Assembly (NCBI GenBank): GCA_050954885.1
Contig: JBPBPI010000111.1
Coordinates: 1-51,343 of the forward strand
DNA: 51,343 nt
Source: JBPBPI01 sp050954885
GTDB taxonomy: Bacteria; Pseudomonadota; Alphaproteobacteria; Caedimonadales; Caedimonadaceae
Reading direction: 5' to 3'
Positions 33,889-42,254 of the stretch are shown here, in pieces. The notes below the pieces were generated by a model that saw nothing but the letters and a program-made list of their open reading frames with translations, did no database searches and was not told the origin of the DNA. Each line of letters starts with the position of its first letter. Position 1 is the stretch's first letter. Both the position numbers and the translations under genes were made by a program.

Positions 33889-34731
33889 CTGACCCAAAAT
33901 TGTTTTTTGGACACACTCCCGCCCCTGCGCGACATCATCGCAAGTCACGATTTGGCGGCCAAAAAATCTTTGGGTCAAAATTTTTTATTAGATTTAAATC
34001 TGACCCTTAAAATTGCCAAAACGGCGGGTGATTTGTCGAATCAAACAATCATTGAAGTAGGTCCAGGTCCAGGCGGTCTGACACGTGCATTACTAAAAGC
34101 AGGTGCCACATCTTTAATTGCCATCGAGCATGATCCACGATGTGTGAGAGCCTTACAACCTTTAGTTGAAGCCTCAGAAGGCAAACTTCAAGTTTATCAA
34201 GGGGATGCTTTAAAGTATCAATTACAAGATTTTGGTCCTGGTCCTTTTAAAATTGTGGCAAACCTGCCCTATAATATTGCGACCCCTTTGCTGATTGGTT
34301 GGCTGCAACAAGCATTTTGTGTTACCTCCATGACATTGATGTTCCAAAAGGAAGTGGCTGAACGTATTACAGCCTTACCATCCAGTAAAGCTTATGGGCG
34401 ACTGTCGATCATTTCTCAAGCACGCGCCAAATGCCGGAAATTATTTGATATTCCCCCTTCTGCCTTTACACCGGCGCCTAAAGTTACCTCAAGTGTGGTT
34501 GAATTTATCCCTTATCCTGCCTCAGACATGACTTGGAATTTTGCATCCCTTGAAGCTGTGACAAAAGCTGCCTTCGGCCAACGCCGCAAAATGTTAAGAT
34601 CATCTCTCAAAGGTACTTTTGCAAATTTGGAAGATGTTTTTTCAGGTTTAAATCTTGATCCTTGCCTGCGCGCCGAAGATCTATCTGTCGCAGATTTTAT
34701 TCGTTTAAGCCGTACGTTGTCATCGCAATAA
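33889..34731 (+). CDS. rsmA: 16S rRNA dimethyladenosine transferase RsmA (KsgA)
   Basis: Dimethylates A1518/A1519 of 16S rRNA. LPPLRDIIASHDLAAKKSLG is the alpha-type N-terminus, followed by QNFLLD, SAM motif IEVGPGPGGLTRALL and catalytic NLPYNIATPLL. No ATG is available. CTG 33889 lies 7-8 bp after GGGAG and gives the usual MT-prefix length. TTG 33907 is an alternative but sits about 25 bp from any ribosome site. Starts 12 bp after surA, so probably the same operon. pdxA, often between them in relatives, is absent. Confidence 0.93.
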   Translation: MTQNCFLDTLPPLRDIIASHDLAAKKSLGQNFLLDLNLTLKIAKTAGDLSNQTIIEVGPGPGGLTRALLKAGATSLIAIEHDPRCVRALQPLVEASEGKLQVYQGDALKYQLQDFGPGPFKIVANLPYNIATPLLIGWLQQAFCVTSMTLMFQKEVAERITALPSSKAYGRLSIISQARAKCRKLFDIPPSAFTPAPKVTSSVVEFIPYPASDMTWNFASLEAVTKAAFGQRRKMLRSSLKGTFANLEDVFSGLNLDPCLRAEDLSVADFIRLSRTLSSQ

Positions 34732-34909
34732 ATTAGTAAGTAATTCAAATCTTTAAAATAAAATTTATCGATTTAAAGACTTTTATAGAAATAGACTATG
34801 TAAAAAACTAATTCTGTCGATCTATTACTAAATACCATATAATATTTTTTTGAATAAAAAAAACTATTATATTCATATATTTATATAATTATAATAAAAA
34901 TAGGCATTT

Positions 34910-35878
34910 ATGAAGAAATTATTATTCAGCGCTTGCCTTCTATTGAGCATTCATATCTCTCAGGCATCGACTGCTTATTTTGATCCCAAAGATGAATATG
35001 GTTATAATATCGGTCGCCATGGCCACTCTTATAATTTGAAAAAGGCGCCTCAAGATTATAAAGAACTTGAACAAGAAAAAAATAAGCATAAATTTTCTCT
35101 ATTAAAAATGGCACCAAGTATTAAATTATTCTACGAAACTGACCTTGCTATTTTTATTACATCTATTAAAAACCAAAAAAATTTAGGGGCTTGTACAGGT
35201 TTTGTGATTTCTTACGCAGTTCAAATTGTACAAATGTGCCAAAATATAAAAAATTATCTCGAGCTATCTCCTGCATTTGTTTATAAGATTGAACTCTTGA
35301 CACAAGGCTGTTTAGGACGAGATGTTGGTTCAACCATTTTGTGTGCTATTTCTACTTTATGTAATTATTATGGTATCTGCCCTGAAAAATATGACCCTTA
35401 CACCGATAATATTCATAATTATACAAAGAGGCCAACCAATGCTCAATATCTTGCTGCTTTAAATTACACCGATACGGATACAATCTCAATTTTATCTATT
35501 CCTCAAGATCGTGATCATTTCTTGAGTGTTCTTAATGCAAAATGTCCCATTATATTAGGCATTGACGTTTATGAAGGCTTTGAAAGTGATACGACAGCAA
35601 AAACAGGCGTAGGTACTTTGCCTGATAAAACTAAAGAATCATTATTAGGTGGCCATGCTGTTTGTATGATTGGAAGTGGGTACGACAAAAATCATAATTT
35701 TGTTTATTATTTTGTTAACTCTTGGGGACCAGATTGGGGTATGGAAAAAACTATTTTTAACGCAAAAAAATCGAAAGGATTTTTCTCTTTACCTGCACAG
35801 TATATAGAAGATCCAAAACTTGGTTTTGCCTCAGAATTTTATGCCGTTCGTACAATTTCCCTTAAAAAGAAAATTTGA
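34910..35878 (+). CDS. Exported papain-like cysteine protease (C1 family)
   Basis: 322 residues. Signal peptide MKKLLFSACLLLSIHISQA. A complete papain-type active site is visible: oxyanion Gln89 and nucleophile Cys95 in NQKNLGACTGFV, His249 in GGHAVCMIGSG, Asn270 in FVNSWGPDWG. The prodomain is short or absent (about 60 residues before the catalytic domain). Its relation to C1-family proteases of amoeba- and arthropod-associated bacteria is a guess. Substrate unknown. AT-rich flanks and no operon partner suggest an independently acquired exported effector or scavenging protease. Confidence 0.88.
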   Translation: MKKLLFSACLLLSIHISQASTAYFDPKDEYGYNIGRHGHSYNLKKAPQDYKELEQEKNKHKFSLLKMAPSIKLFYETDLAIFITSIKNQKNLGACTGFVISYAVQIVQMCQNIKNYLELSPAFVYKIELLTQGCLGRDVGSTILCAISTLCNYYGICPEKYDPYTDNIHNYTKRPTNAQYLAALNYTDTDTISILSIPQDRDHFLSVLNAKCPIILGIDVYEGFESDTTAKTGVGTLPDKTKESLLGGHAVCMIGSGYDKNHNFVYYFVNSWGPDWGMEKTIFNAKKSKGFFSLPAQYIEDPKLGFASEFYAVRTISLKKKI

Positions 35879-36045
35879 TTAACACATTATATTTACTTAA
35901 ATGTGAAGAAAAGTCCTGGATAAAATTCAGCGTACCTTTCTTCAATTTTATTACAATCATCAATATTATCTTGTAAAAACATCTTTGCTTTTTAATTTAT
36001 CTCAATTTCTTAATTTTTATCAATAATTTATATTATGTACTCTAA

Positions 36046-36076
36046 TCTTGACTAATTTAATCAGGATTATTATACT
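36046..36076 (+). promoter_or_regulatory. isc promoter with overlapping IscR-type operator
   Basis: -35 TTGACT (36048-36053), 17-bp spacer, -10 TATACT (36071-36076): near-consensus sigma-70. The sequence TTGACTAATTTAATCAGG covering the -35 and spacer resembles the E. coli type-1 IscR site (TTGACTnnnTTAGTCGGG). Holo-IscR would therefore repress its own operon. The promoter is seen directly. Regulation is inferred by homology. Confidence 0.7.
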
Positions 36077-36111
36077 GCTAACACTATGTAATTCTTTTAA
36101 GGATTTTTAAG

Positions 36112-36570
36112 ATGAAGCTGGGCACTAAAGGCCAATATGCGGTGATGGCAATGGCAGATTTAGCCTCTCAGTCCCAGGATCAACCGATTCCTTTGGCGGA
36201 TATTGCTCAACGTCAACATATTCCCTTGCCCTATCTTGAGCAAATCTTTGTCAAATTACGTCGCGGTGGCTTGGTTAAAAGCATACGTGGGTATCAAGGG
36301 GGCTACAATTTGCAGGGATGTCCCGAGAATTTAAAAATATTTGAGATCATGCAAGCGGTTGAAGAAGATATTTCAACCACAAGGTGTGGATCTGCCATGA
36401 CCTTAAGTTGCCAAGGCAAAACTGGCAAGTGTTTGACCCACAATTTGTGGGAAGGCCTTCAAGCCAACATTGAACACTATTTAAATTCCATTACCTTACA
36501 AGACCTTTGTCAAAACCAGCAGGCTGCTTTTTTTAGCCGTTCTGCCCAGGCACGTGGGCCGCATCTATGA
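36112..36570 (+). CDS. iscR: Rrf2-family Fe-S regulator IscR
   Basis: 152 residues. Winged-HTH N-terminus (MKLGTKGQYAVMAMADLA; IAQRQHIPLPYLEQIFVKLR; GYQGGYNL). The 2Fe-2S ligands are Cys92, Cys100 and Cys107, with His110. This spacing fits the IscR class rather than generic Rrf2. Stop overlaps the next start (ATGA). It heads the isc operon and should sense cluster status at the operator at 36046-36076. Confidence 0.93.
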   Translation: MKLGTKGQYAVMAMADLASQSQDQPIPLADIAQRQHIPLPYLEQIFVKLRRGGLVKSIRGYQGGYNLQGCPENLKIFEIMQAVEEDISTTRCGSAMTLSCQGKTGKCLTHNLWEGLQANIEHYLNSITLQDLCQNQQAAFFSRSAQARGPHL

Positions 36571-37718
36571 CAGAGTTAAACATATATCTTGATTACAATG
36601 CAGCTGCTCCCTTGCGTCAGGTGGCTTATGATAAAATGACCGAAATTTTAAAAAATTACGCTGGTAATGCATCTTCTGTGCATCACACTGGACGACGTTT
36701 GTCAGCTATTTTAGAACAATCCCGTCATCAAATTGCTCAAACTTTAGGTACGCAGGCGTCAAACGTGATCTTCACTAGCACCGGTAGCGAAGCCAACAAT
36801 TATGTCGTCCGTGGCTTTAAATCTTTAGGATACCGTATTTTGGTTTGTGCCACAGATCATGTGTCAACTTTGGCTGCCAGCACACAGGTTGAGATCATCC
36901 CTGTTGATCATCAAGGTATTTTAAATCTTGATGCGTTAGATTATTTGCTTCAACACAATCCAGAGGCGCAACCCACGTTGGTGTCTGTTCATTTGGCCAA
37001 CAATGAATCGGGTATTATCCAACCTCTTGAACAAATTGTGCAATGTGTCCGTCGTTATGGTAGCAAAATTCACACCGATGCCATTCAGGCGGTGGGGCGT
37101 TATCCGGTTAATTTTAAAAATTTAGGTGTGGATGCCATGACCGTGGCGTCTGGTAAAATTGGCGGACCTTTTGGGGCTGCAGCACTTATCTTAGCAGATA
37201 AAATTACTCTTCCTTCTTTAATCCGTGGCGGTGGCCAGGAAAAAGGTCGTCGCGCCGGTACTCATAATGTACCAGCGATTGCTGGATTTAATGTGGCCCT
37301 TCAAGAAGCCTGCAAAGAAGATTGGTCCTCTGTTCAGCATCTTCGAGATCATTTTGAACAAATAATTATACAGCAAGTTTTTGATGTCAAAATATACGGC
37401 CAGCATGTACCACGTTTGCCCAACACCAGTTTAATTCGTATGCCAGGTGTGTCTACCGAAGTTCAACTGATGTCCTTGGATTTGGCTGTACTCATGAACG
37501 ATCAAAAGATCAATTTTGCGGTCAGTGCCGGATCTGCTTGTTCTTCAGGCAAGACCATCGCATCTACAGTTTTAAAAGCTATGGGTGTTTCTGATCGTGC
37601 TGCTCGCGAAAGCTTACGCATCAGTTTATGCCCGACTACAACCTCACAACATATGAATTTATTTACGCAACGCTGGCTTGACATTTTTCACTATCATCAG
37701 CAACGTAAAGCCGCTTAA
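36567..37718 (+). CDS. NifS/IscS-like cysteine desulfurase, first copy
   Basis: 383 residues, class V PLP fold (LDYNAAAPL; STGSEANNYVVRG; HLANNESGIIQP; HTDAIQAVGRYPV). Catalytic Cys is in SAGSACSSGKT. The PLP lysine lies in VASGKIGGP, where relatives have a His before the Lys (SAHKIGGP / SGHK). Here it is Gly, and the following GPKGVG is GPFGAA. Alphaproteobacterial isc clusters often carry such a divergent paralogue before iscS. Activity may be altered. Confidence 0.88.
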   Translation: MTELNIYLDYNAAAPLRQVAYDKMTEILKNYAGNASSVHHTGRRLSAILEQSRHQIAQTLGTQASNVIFTSTGSEANNYVVRGFKSLGYRILVCATDHVSTLAASTQVEIIPVDHQGILNLDALDYLLQHNPEAQPTLVSVHLANNESGIIQPLEQIVQCVRRYGSKIHTDAIQAVGRYPVNFKNLGVDAMTVASGKIGGPFGAAALILADKITLPSLIRGGGQEKGRRAGTHNVPAIAGFNVALQEACKEDWSSVQHLRDHFEQIIIQQVFDVKIYGQHVPRLPNTSLIRMPGVSTEVQLMSLDLAVLMNDQKINFAVSAGSACSSGKTIASTVLKAMGVSDRAARESLRISLCPTTTSQHMNLFTQRWLDIFHYHQQRKAA

Positions 37719-37733
37719 GGAGCCTTAATTACG

Positions 37734-39041
37734 ATGTCTACTTTATCTTCCATAGCTTGTGTGTCTCCATCTGTAACACCAATTCCTGTGGTTTCCGTTC
37801 GTGACAAACCTTTCAATGTGGCTACCCATGCCTCAGGGGTTGTTTATCTTGATTATCAAGCAACCACGCCCTGTGATCCTCGAATTATTGATAAAATGAT
37901 TCCTTATTTTTATGAAAATTTTGGCAATCCGCATTCTCGCAATCACAAATACGGGTGGGACGCTGAAGCTGTGGTTGAAGAATCGCGCGCTCAGGTGGCT
38001 CAAATTTTAAACGCAAATCCTAAGGAAATTATCTTCACCTCAGGTGCCACAGAAGCCAACAATTTGGCTCTTAAAGGGGTTATGCGGTTTTACAAAGAAC
38101 GCAAAAATCATATGATCACGTGTGTCACGGAACACAAATGCGTGTTAGACACCGCCCGTCATTTGGAACAAGAGGGCATTCGTGTGACATATCTGCCAGT
38201 GCAGTCTAATGGTTTAATTGACCTTGCGCAATTGGAAGCAGCCATGACCGATCAAACAGCTTTGGTCTCTATTATGGCTGTGAACAATGAAATTGGTGTG
38301 ATCCAACCGCTGGCTGAAATCGGTCGACTTTGCCGGGCGCGTGGCATATTTTTTCATACAGATGCGGCTCAAGCCGTGGGTAAAATTCCCCTTGATGTAG
38401 AGGCTATGAAGATTGATCTTTTAAGTGTATCAGGACATAAATTGTACGGCCCCAAAGGTGTCGGTGCCTTATATGTTGGTCGTAAGCCGCGGGTACGTTT
38501 GACCCCTCTCATGACCGGGGGCGGCCAAGAGAGAGGATTAAGATCCGGTACATTATCACCTGCCCTTTGCATTGGTCTTTCAGAAGCGTGTCGTCTAGCA
38601 GCCCTTGAGATGACCCAAGAAACCGAGCGTCTTCTTGAATATCGCGATTATTTTTGGCGTGAACTCAACAATAAATTAGACGAAGTTTATTTAAATGGTG
38701 ACCTGACCCAACGCATTGTCAGTAACTTGAATATCAGTTTTGCCTATGTTGAAGGCGAAGGTTTGATGATGGGCATCAAAGATCTGGCGGTGTCTTCTGG
38801 ATCAGCCTGTACGTCAGCTTCTCTAGAACCGTCTTATGTTTTAAGAGCCTTAGGCGTCAATGAAGAGTTGGCACACACATCGCTTCGTATTGGGTTTGGT
38901 CGTTTTACCACCTTTGAAGAAGTGAAATATGCTTTGGACCGTATTGTTGATGAAGTTGAACGTCTGCGTGCCATCAGCCCTCTTTGGGAAATGGCTCAAG
39001 AAGGCATTGATTTGTCGTCCATTAATTGGTCAGCCCATTAG
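37734..39041 (+). CDS. iscS: Cysteine desulfurase IscS
   Basis: Supplies persulfide sulfur for Fe-S assembly. 435 residues, with a ~35-residue N-terminal extension relative to E. coli. All key motifs are intact: VYLDYQATTPCDP, TSGATEANNLALKG, HTDAAQAVGKIPLD, PLP Lys in SVSGHKLYGPKGVGALY, and catalytic Cys in SSGSACTSASLEPSYVLRAL. Start 15 bp after the preceding gene with AAGGAG upstream. The C-terminus (PLWEMAQEGIDLSSINWSAH) is the IscU-binding tail. Confidence 0.97.
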   Translation: MSTLSSIACVSPSVTPIPVVSVRDKPFNVATHASGVVYLDYQATTPCDPRIIDKMIPYFYENFGNPHSRNHKYGWDAEAVVEESRAQVAQILNANPKEIIFTSGATEANNLALKGVMRFYKERKNHMITCVTEHKCVLDTARHLEQEGIRVTYLPVQSNGLIDLAQLEAAMTDQTALVSIMAVNNEIGVIQPLAEIGRLCRARGIFFHTDAAQAVGKIPLDVEAMKIDLLSVSGHKLYGPKGVGALYVGRKPRVRLTPLMTGGGQERGLRSGTLSPALCIGLSEACRLAALEMTQETERLLEYRDYFWRELNNKLDEVYLNGDLTQRIVSNLNISFAYVEGEGLMMGIKDLAVSSGSACTSASLEPSYVLRALGVNEELAHTSLRIGFGRFTTFEEVKYALDRIVDEVERLRAISPLWEMAQEGIDLSSINWSAH

Positions 39042-39060
39042 TTAAAAGGAAAAGAGAAAA

Positions 39061-39459
39061 ATGGCTTATACAAAAGAAGTAATTGATCATTACGAAAATC
39101 CAAGAAATGTTGGATCTTTGGATAAAAATGATCTGAATGTTGGCACAGGTTTGGTAGGCGCACCGGCGTGTGGTGACGTGATGAAACTTCAACTAGAAAT
39201 TAAAGAGGGTATCATTGAAAAAGCTGTCTTTAAAACCTTTGGTTGTGGCAGTGCCATCGCCTCCAGTTCTTTGGTGACTGAAATGGTCAAAGGCAAAAAA
39301 ATGACTGACGCGATGGCGATTACAAACACTTATATTGCGCAAGAATTATCTTTACCACCGGTTAAAATTCATTGCTCCATGCTGGCTGAAGAGGCCATCA
39401 AAGCTGCCATCAAAGATTATATGGACAAAAATAATTTATCCTCTAATAATGAACTTTAA
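39061..39459 (+). CDS. iscU: Fe-S cluster scaffold IscU
   Basis: 132 residues. Ligand cysteines Cys37 (GAPACGD, with Asp39), Cys62 (FGCGSAIASSS) and Cys105 (HCSMLAEEAI). The HscA-recognition motif LPPVK is at 98-102. Receives sulfur from IscS and passes clusters on with HscAB. Good Shine-Dalgarno (AAAAGGAAAAGAG). Confidence 0.97.
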   Translation: MAYTKEVIDHYENPRNVGSLDKNDLNVGTGLVGAPACGDVMKLQLEIKEGIIEKAVFKTFGCGSAIASSSLVTEMVKGKKMTDAMAITNTYIAQELSLPPVKIHCSMLAEEAIKAAIKDYMDKNNLSSNNEL

Positions 39460-39461
39460 TA

Positions 39462-39809
39462 ATGATGGCAACTGTACGACCGCCTCTTTTAACGCTGACA
39501 TCAGCCGCCGTTGAGCGTTTGAAAATACTTTTTTCAGGCCGCGGAAGACCGTCACTTGGAATTCGGATTGGTATCAGAAGTCGAGGATGCAATGGTCTTT
39601 CTTACACATTGGAATTTACGGACGAGCAATCAGCCCTTGATGATTTGATTGAAAAGGATGGCGTTAAAATTTTAATTGATCCTAAAGCTGCTTTATTTTT
39701 ATTGGGAACTGAGATGGATTTTGTTGAAGAGAAAATAAAATCCGGCTTTACCTTTCGCAATCCTAATGAGAAAGGACGCTGTGGTTGTGATGAGTCTTTC
39801 CATGTTTAA
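39462..39809 (+). CDS. iscA: A-type Fe-S carrier IscA
   Basis: 115 residues of the HesB/IscA family. Conserved cysteines Cys43 (SRGCNGLSYTLEF) and the C-terminal Cys107/Cys109 (GRCGCDESF). Starts 2 bp after the iscU stop. Its end overlaps the start of hscB. Confidence 0.94.
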   Translation: MMATVRPPLLTLTSAAVERLKILFSGRGRPSLGIRIGIRSRGCNGLSYTLEFTDEQSALDDLIEKDGVKILIDPKAALFLLGTEMDFVEEKIKSGFTFRNPNEKGRCGCDESFHV

Positions 39810-40338
39810 TGCCTTTGATAAACTTGGCCTCGATGTTGACTTTGATCTCAATAAATCTGATTTAGAACAAGCTTATTTGACGATGATGAAGATTTGTCAT
39901 CCCGATCAACAGGTGGTCACAACAAATGAAACTATGGTTCTTGACGAAGCCGTATCTGTCAATCAAGCCTATAAAGTGCTGAAAGATCCCTATCTGAGAG
40001 CACAACATTGTCTACAACTTCAAAAATTTTCTTTTAATTTTGACACATCGACCTCTTCTGACATTCTTATGGAATCCATGTCATTACGGGAATCTTTAGA
40101 AGATGCTGAAGCTGTTACATGTGTTGATCACCTTTTAAAAGACGTTAAAAATAAAAAAGAAATCATTTTAGCCGATTTAATTTCAGCATTTAAAAATAAT
40201 GATTTATCAAAAGCTTGTCACTTGACCGAACATCTTGGCTATCTAAATAAGTTTCAACACGAAGCCCAAGAAAAGTTATGGGCTTTGGAAGAGACCAACA
40301 TTTTAATGGAAAATACTCATGCTTCTTCAGCTGCTTGA
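39790..40338 (+). CDS. hscB: Co-chaperone HscB (J-domain)
   Basis: About 182 residues. N-terminal J-domain with HPD at 37-39 (MMKICHPDQQ), then VNQAYKVLKDPYLRAQHCL and a C-terminal helical IscU-binding domain. Start set at ATG 39790, overlapping iscA. ATG 39802 is also possible. It presents IscU to HscA. Overlaps hscA by 20 bp, indicating coupled translation. Confidence 0.9.
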   Translation: MSLSMFNAFDKLGLDVDFDLNKSDLEQAYLTMMKICHPDQQVVTTNETMVLDEAVSVNQAYKVLKDPYLRAQHCLQLQKFSFNFDTSTSSDILMESMSLRESLEDAEAVTCVDHLLKDVKNKKEIILADLISAFKNNDLSKACHLTEHLGYLNKFQHEAQEKLWALEETNILMENTHASSAA

Positions 40339-42100
40339 ACCCGGACAAACGCCTCTTCCCCACGATCATGACCAAGGACCTGCCATCGGAATCGATTTAG
40401 GTACAACCCATTCTTTGGTGGCAATCTCGAGTCAAGGACAAACCAAAACCATTGCTGATGAACAGGGGAAAGTTCTTCTGAGGTCTTTGGTATATTATGA
40501 CAAAGGAACGCTGAAATGTAAGCTGCCGACGACGTCTCAAGTCAGTTCGTCTTTGATGTTAAGTTCTTTTAAAAGATTTATGACTCAAAGTGACAAATCT
40601 GAGAAGATGCCAAGTTTTACTTTAGGGACATTAAATGTGACGCCCATTGAGGCCTCGGCTGAAATCTTAAAAGCTCTAAAACTACGTGCTGAAAATCATA
40701 CAGGCCAGAAAATTCACCGTGCTGTGATCACAGTGCCGGCTTATTTTGATGATGCGGCGCGTACAGCCACTAAAGATGCGGCCCGTCTTGCAGGCCTTGA
40801 TGTCCTACGTCTCATTAATGAACCAACAGCTGCGGCTCTCGCTTACGGCCTTGATACCCAAGCACAAGGCATTTATGTGGTCTATGATTTGGGCGGTGGG
40901 ACCTTTGATGTGTCTTTACTGCGTTTAGAGGGTCATATTTTTCAAGTTTTGGCAACCGGCGGCAATACACAATTGGGCGGCGATGATTTAGATGATATTT
41001 TAGTTGATGCCTTTTTGCCCCATTCTTTTCATACCGCTGCCATGCGGGATCAGGGACGACTGATCAAAGAACATTTAACGTCACACGATGCTTGGCATGG
41101 TAAGGTCGAGGGAACGGATATCACTGTAACACGTGATGAATTTGAAAAAGTTGTCTCTTCCTTAATTGATAAAACATTCCAAGTTTGCCGTGATGTTATT
41201 CGCCAAGCAAATCTTACAATTTCTGATATCAAGGGCGTTGTTTTGGTCGGTGGATCAACTCGCATGCCCATTATTCGCCAAAAGGTCTCGACATTTTTTG
41301 GTCAAGAACCTTTAACAAATATTCATCCCGATGAAGTGGTGGCACGCGGCGCGGCGTTACAGGCTGAATCTTTAACCCAAGGTTCTGATCGACTTTTATT
41401 AGATGTCACGCCTTTGTCTTTGGGGCTTGAAACTTATGGCGGCATTGTTGAGAAGATTATTTTTCGCAATTCGCCCATCCCCACCAGCCAATGGCAAGAA
41501 TTTACCACTTATCAAGACAATCAAACAGCCATGAGTTTTCATATTGTGCAGGGCGAGCGAGAATTGGCACAAGATTGCAGATCTCTAGCCACCTTTCATT
41601 TGCAACATATTCCCCCCTGCAAAGCAGGTCTGGCGCGCATTCGGGTAACTTTAACCATCGATGCGGACGGCATTTTGACGGTCAATGCTTGGGACACAAC
41701 ACATAATTTACAACAAACAATTGAAGTCAAACCCAGCTATGGTCTTAATGACCAGCAACGCCTCGATATGATCGATGCGAGTTATGTCAATGCAGAAGAA
41801 GATGTTGCCACGCGTGCGCGCCGAGAAACAGAAGTTGAAGCCAAAAGACTTATCATTGCCATTCAAGACGCTTTGAATACTGATCATCATCTTTTAAACG
41901 CAGATGAAAAGACTGACCTTGATCAAGCTTTAAATCAACTTACGATATCTTTTGAAAATTCTTCCACTCAAACAATCCAAGATCATCTTAAAATTTTAAA
42001 AGAAGCTTCTCATAATTTGGCCGAACGTCGCGTCAATCAAGCTCTCAATCAAGCACTTCAAGGTCAATCTATTGAATCTGCATCTCTAAGTGGATCTTAA
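40319..42100 (+). CDS. hscA: Hsp70-type chaperone HscA
   Basis: 593 residues. Nucleotide-binding domain with IGIDLGTTHSLVA, NEPTAAALAYGLD, YDLGGGTFDVSLL and VLVGGSTRMPII. Substrate-binding domain begins LLLDVTPLSLGLETYGG; C-terminal lid about 500-593. The GxE(T)YGG segment is typical of HscA over DnaK. Drives cluster release from IscU. Last gene of the isc operon here. The usual downstream ferredoxin (fdx) is missing and an unrelated LRR gene follows. Confidence 0.95.
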   Translation: MLLQLLEPGQTPLPHDHDQGPAIGIDLGTTHSLVAISSQGQTKTIADEQGKVLLRSLVYYDKGTLKCKLPTTSQVSSSLMLSSFKRFMTQSDKSEKMPSFTLGTLNVTPIEASAEILKALKLRAENHTGQKIHRAVITVPAYFDDAARTATKDAARLAGLDVLRLINEPTAAALAYGLDTQAQGIYVVYDLGGGTFDVSLLRLEGHIFQVLATGGNTQLGGDDLDDILVDAFLPHSFHTAAMRDQGRLIKEHLTSHDAWHGKVEGTDITVTRDEFEKVVSSLIDKTFQVCRDVIRQANLTISDIKGVVLVGGSTRMPIIRQKVSTFFGQEPLTNIHPDEVVARGAALQAESLTQGSDRLLLDVTPLSLGLETYGGIVEKIIFRNSPIPTSQWQEFTTYQDNQTAMSFHIVQGERELAQDCRSLATFHLQHIPPCKAGLARIRVTLTIDADGILTVNAWDTTHNLQQTIEVKPSYGLNDQQRLDMIDASYVNAEEDVATRARRETEVEAKRLIIAIQDALNTDHHLLNADEKTDLDQALNQLTISFENSSTQTIQDHLKILKEASHNLAERRVNQALNQALQGQSIESASLSGS

Positions 42101-42254
42101 AATTTTATTGAGAAAAATAATGACGGCCATCATCAAACATTTGACTTAAATTGTTTTCTGTTAATTTGATTGTATCTTTAAACAAAAATATTTGACTGAA
42201 AGTCATTATTGTGATAGATGTTTCCTTAATATGACTAGAATAAAAGATCTTTAC

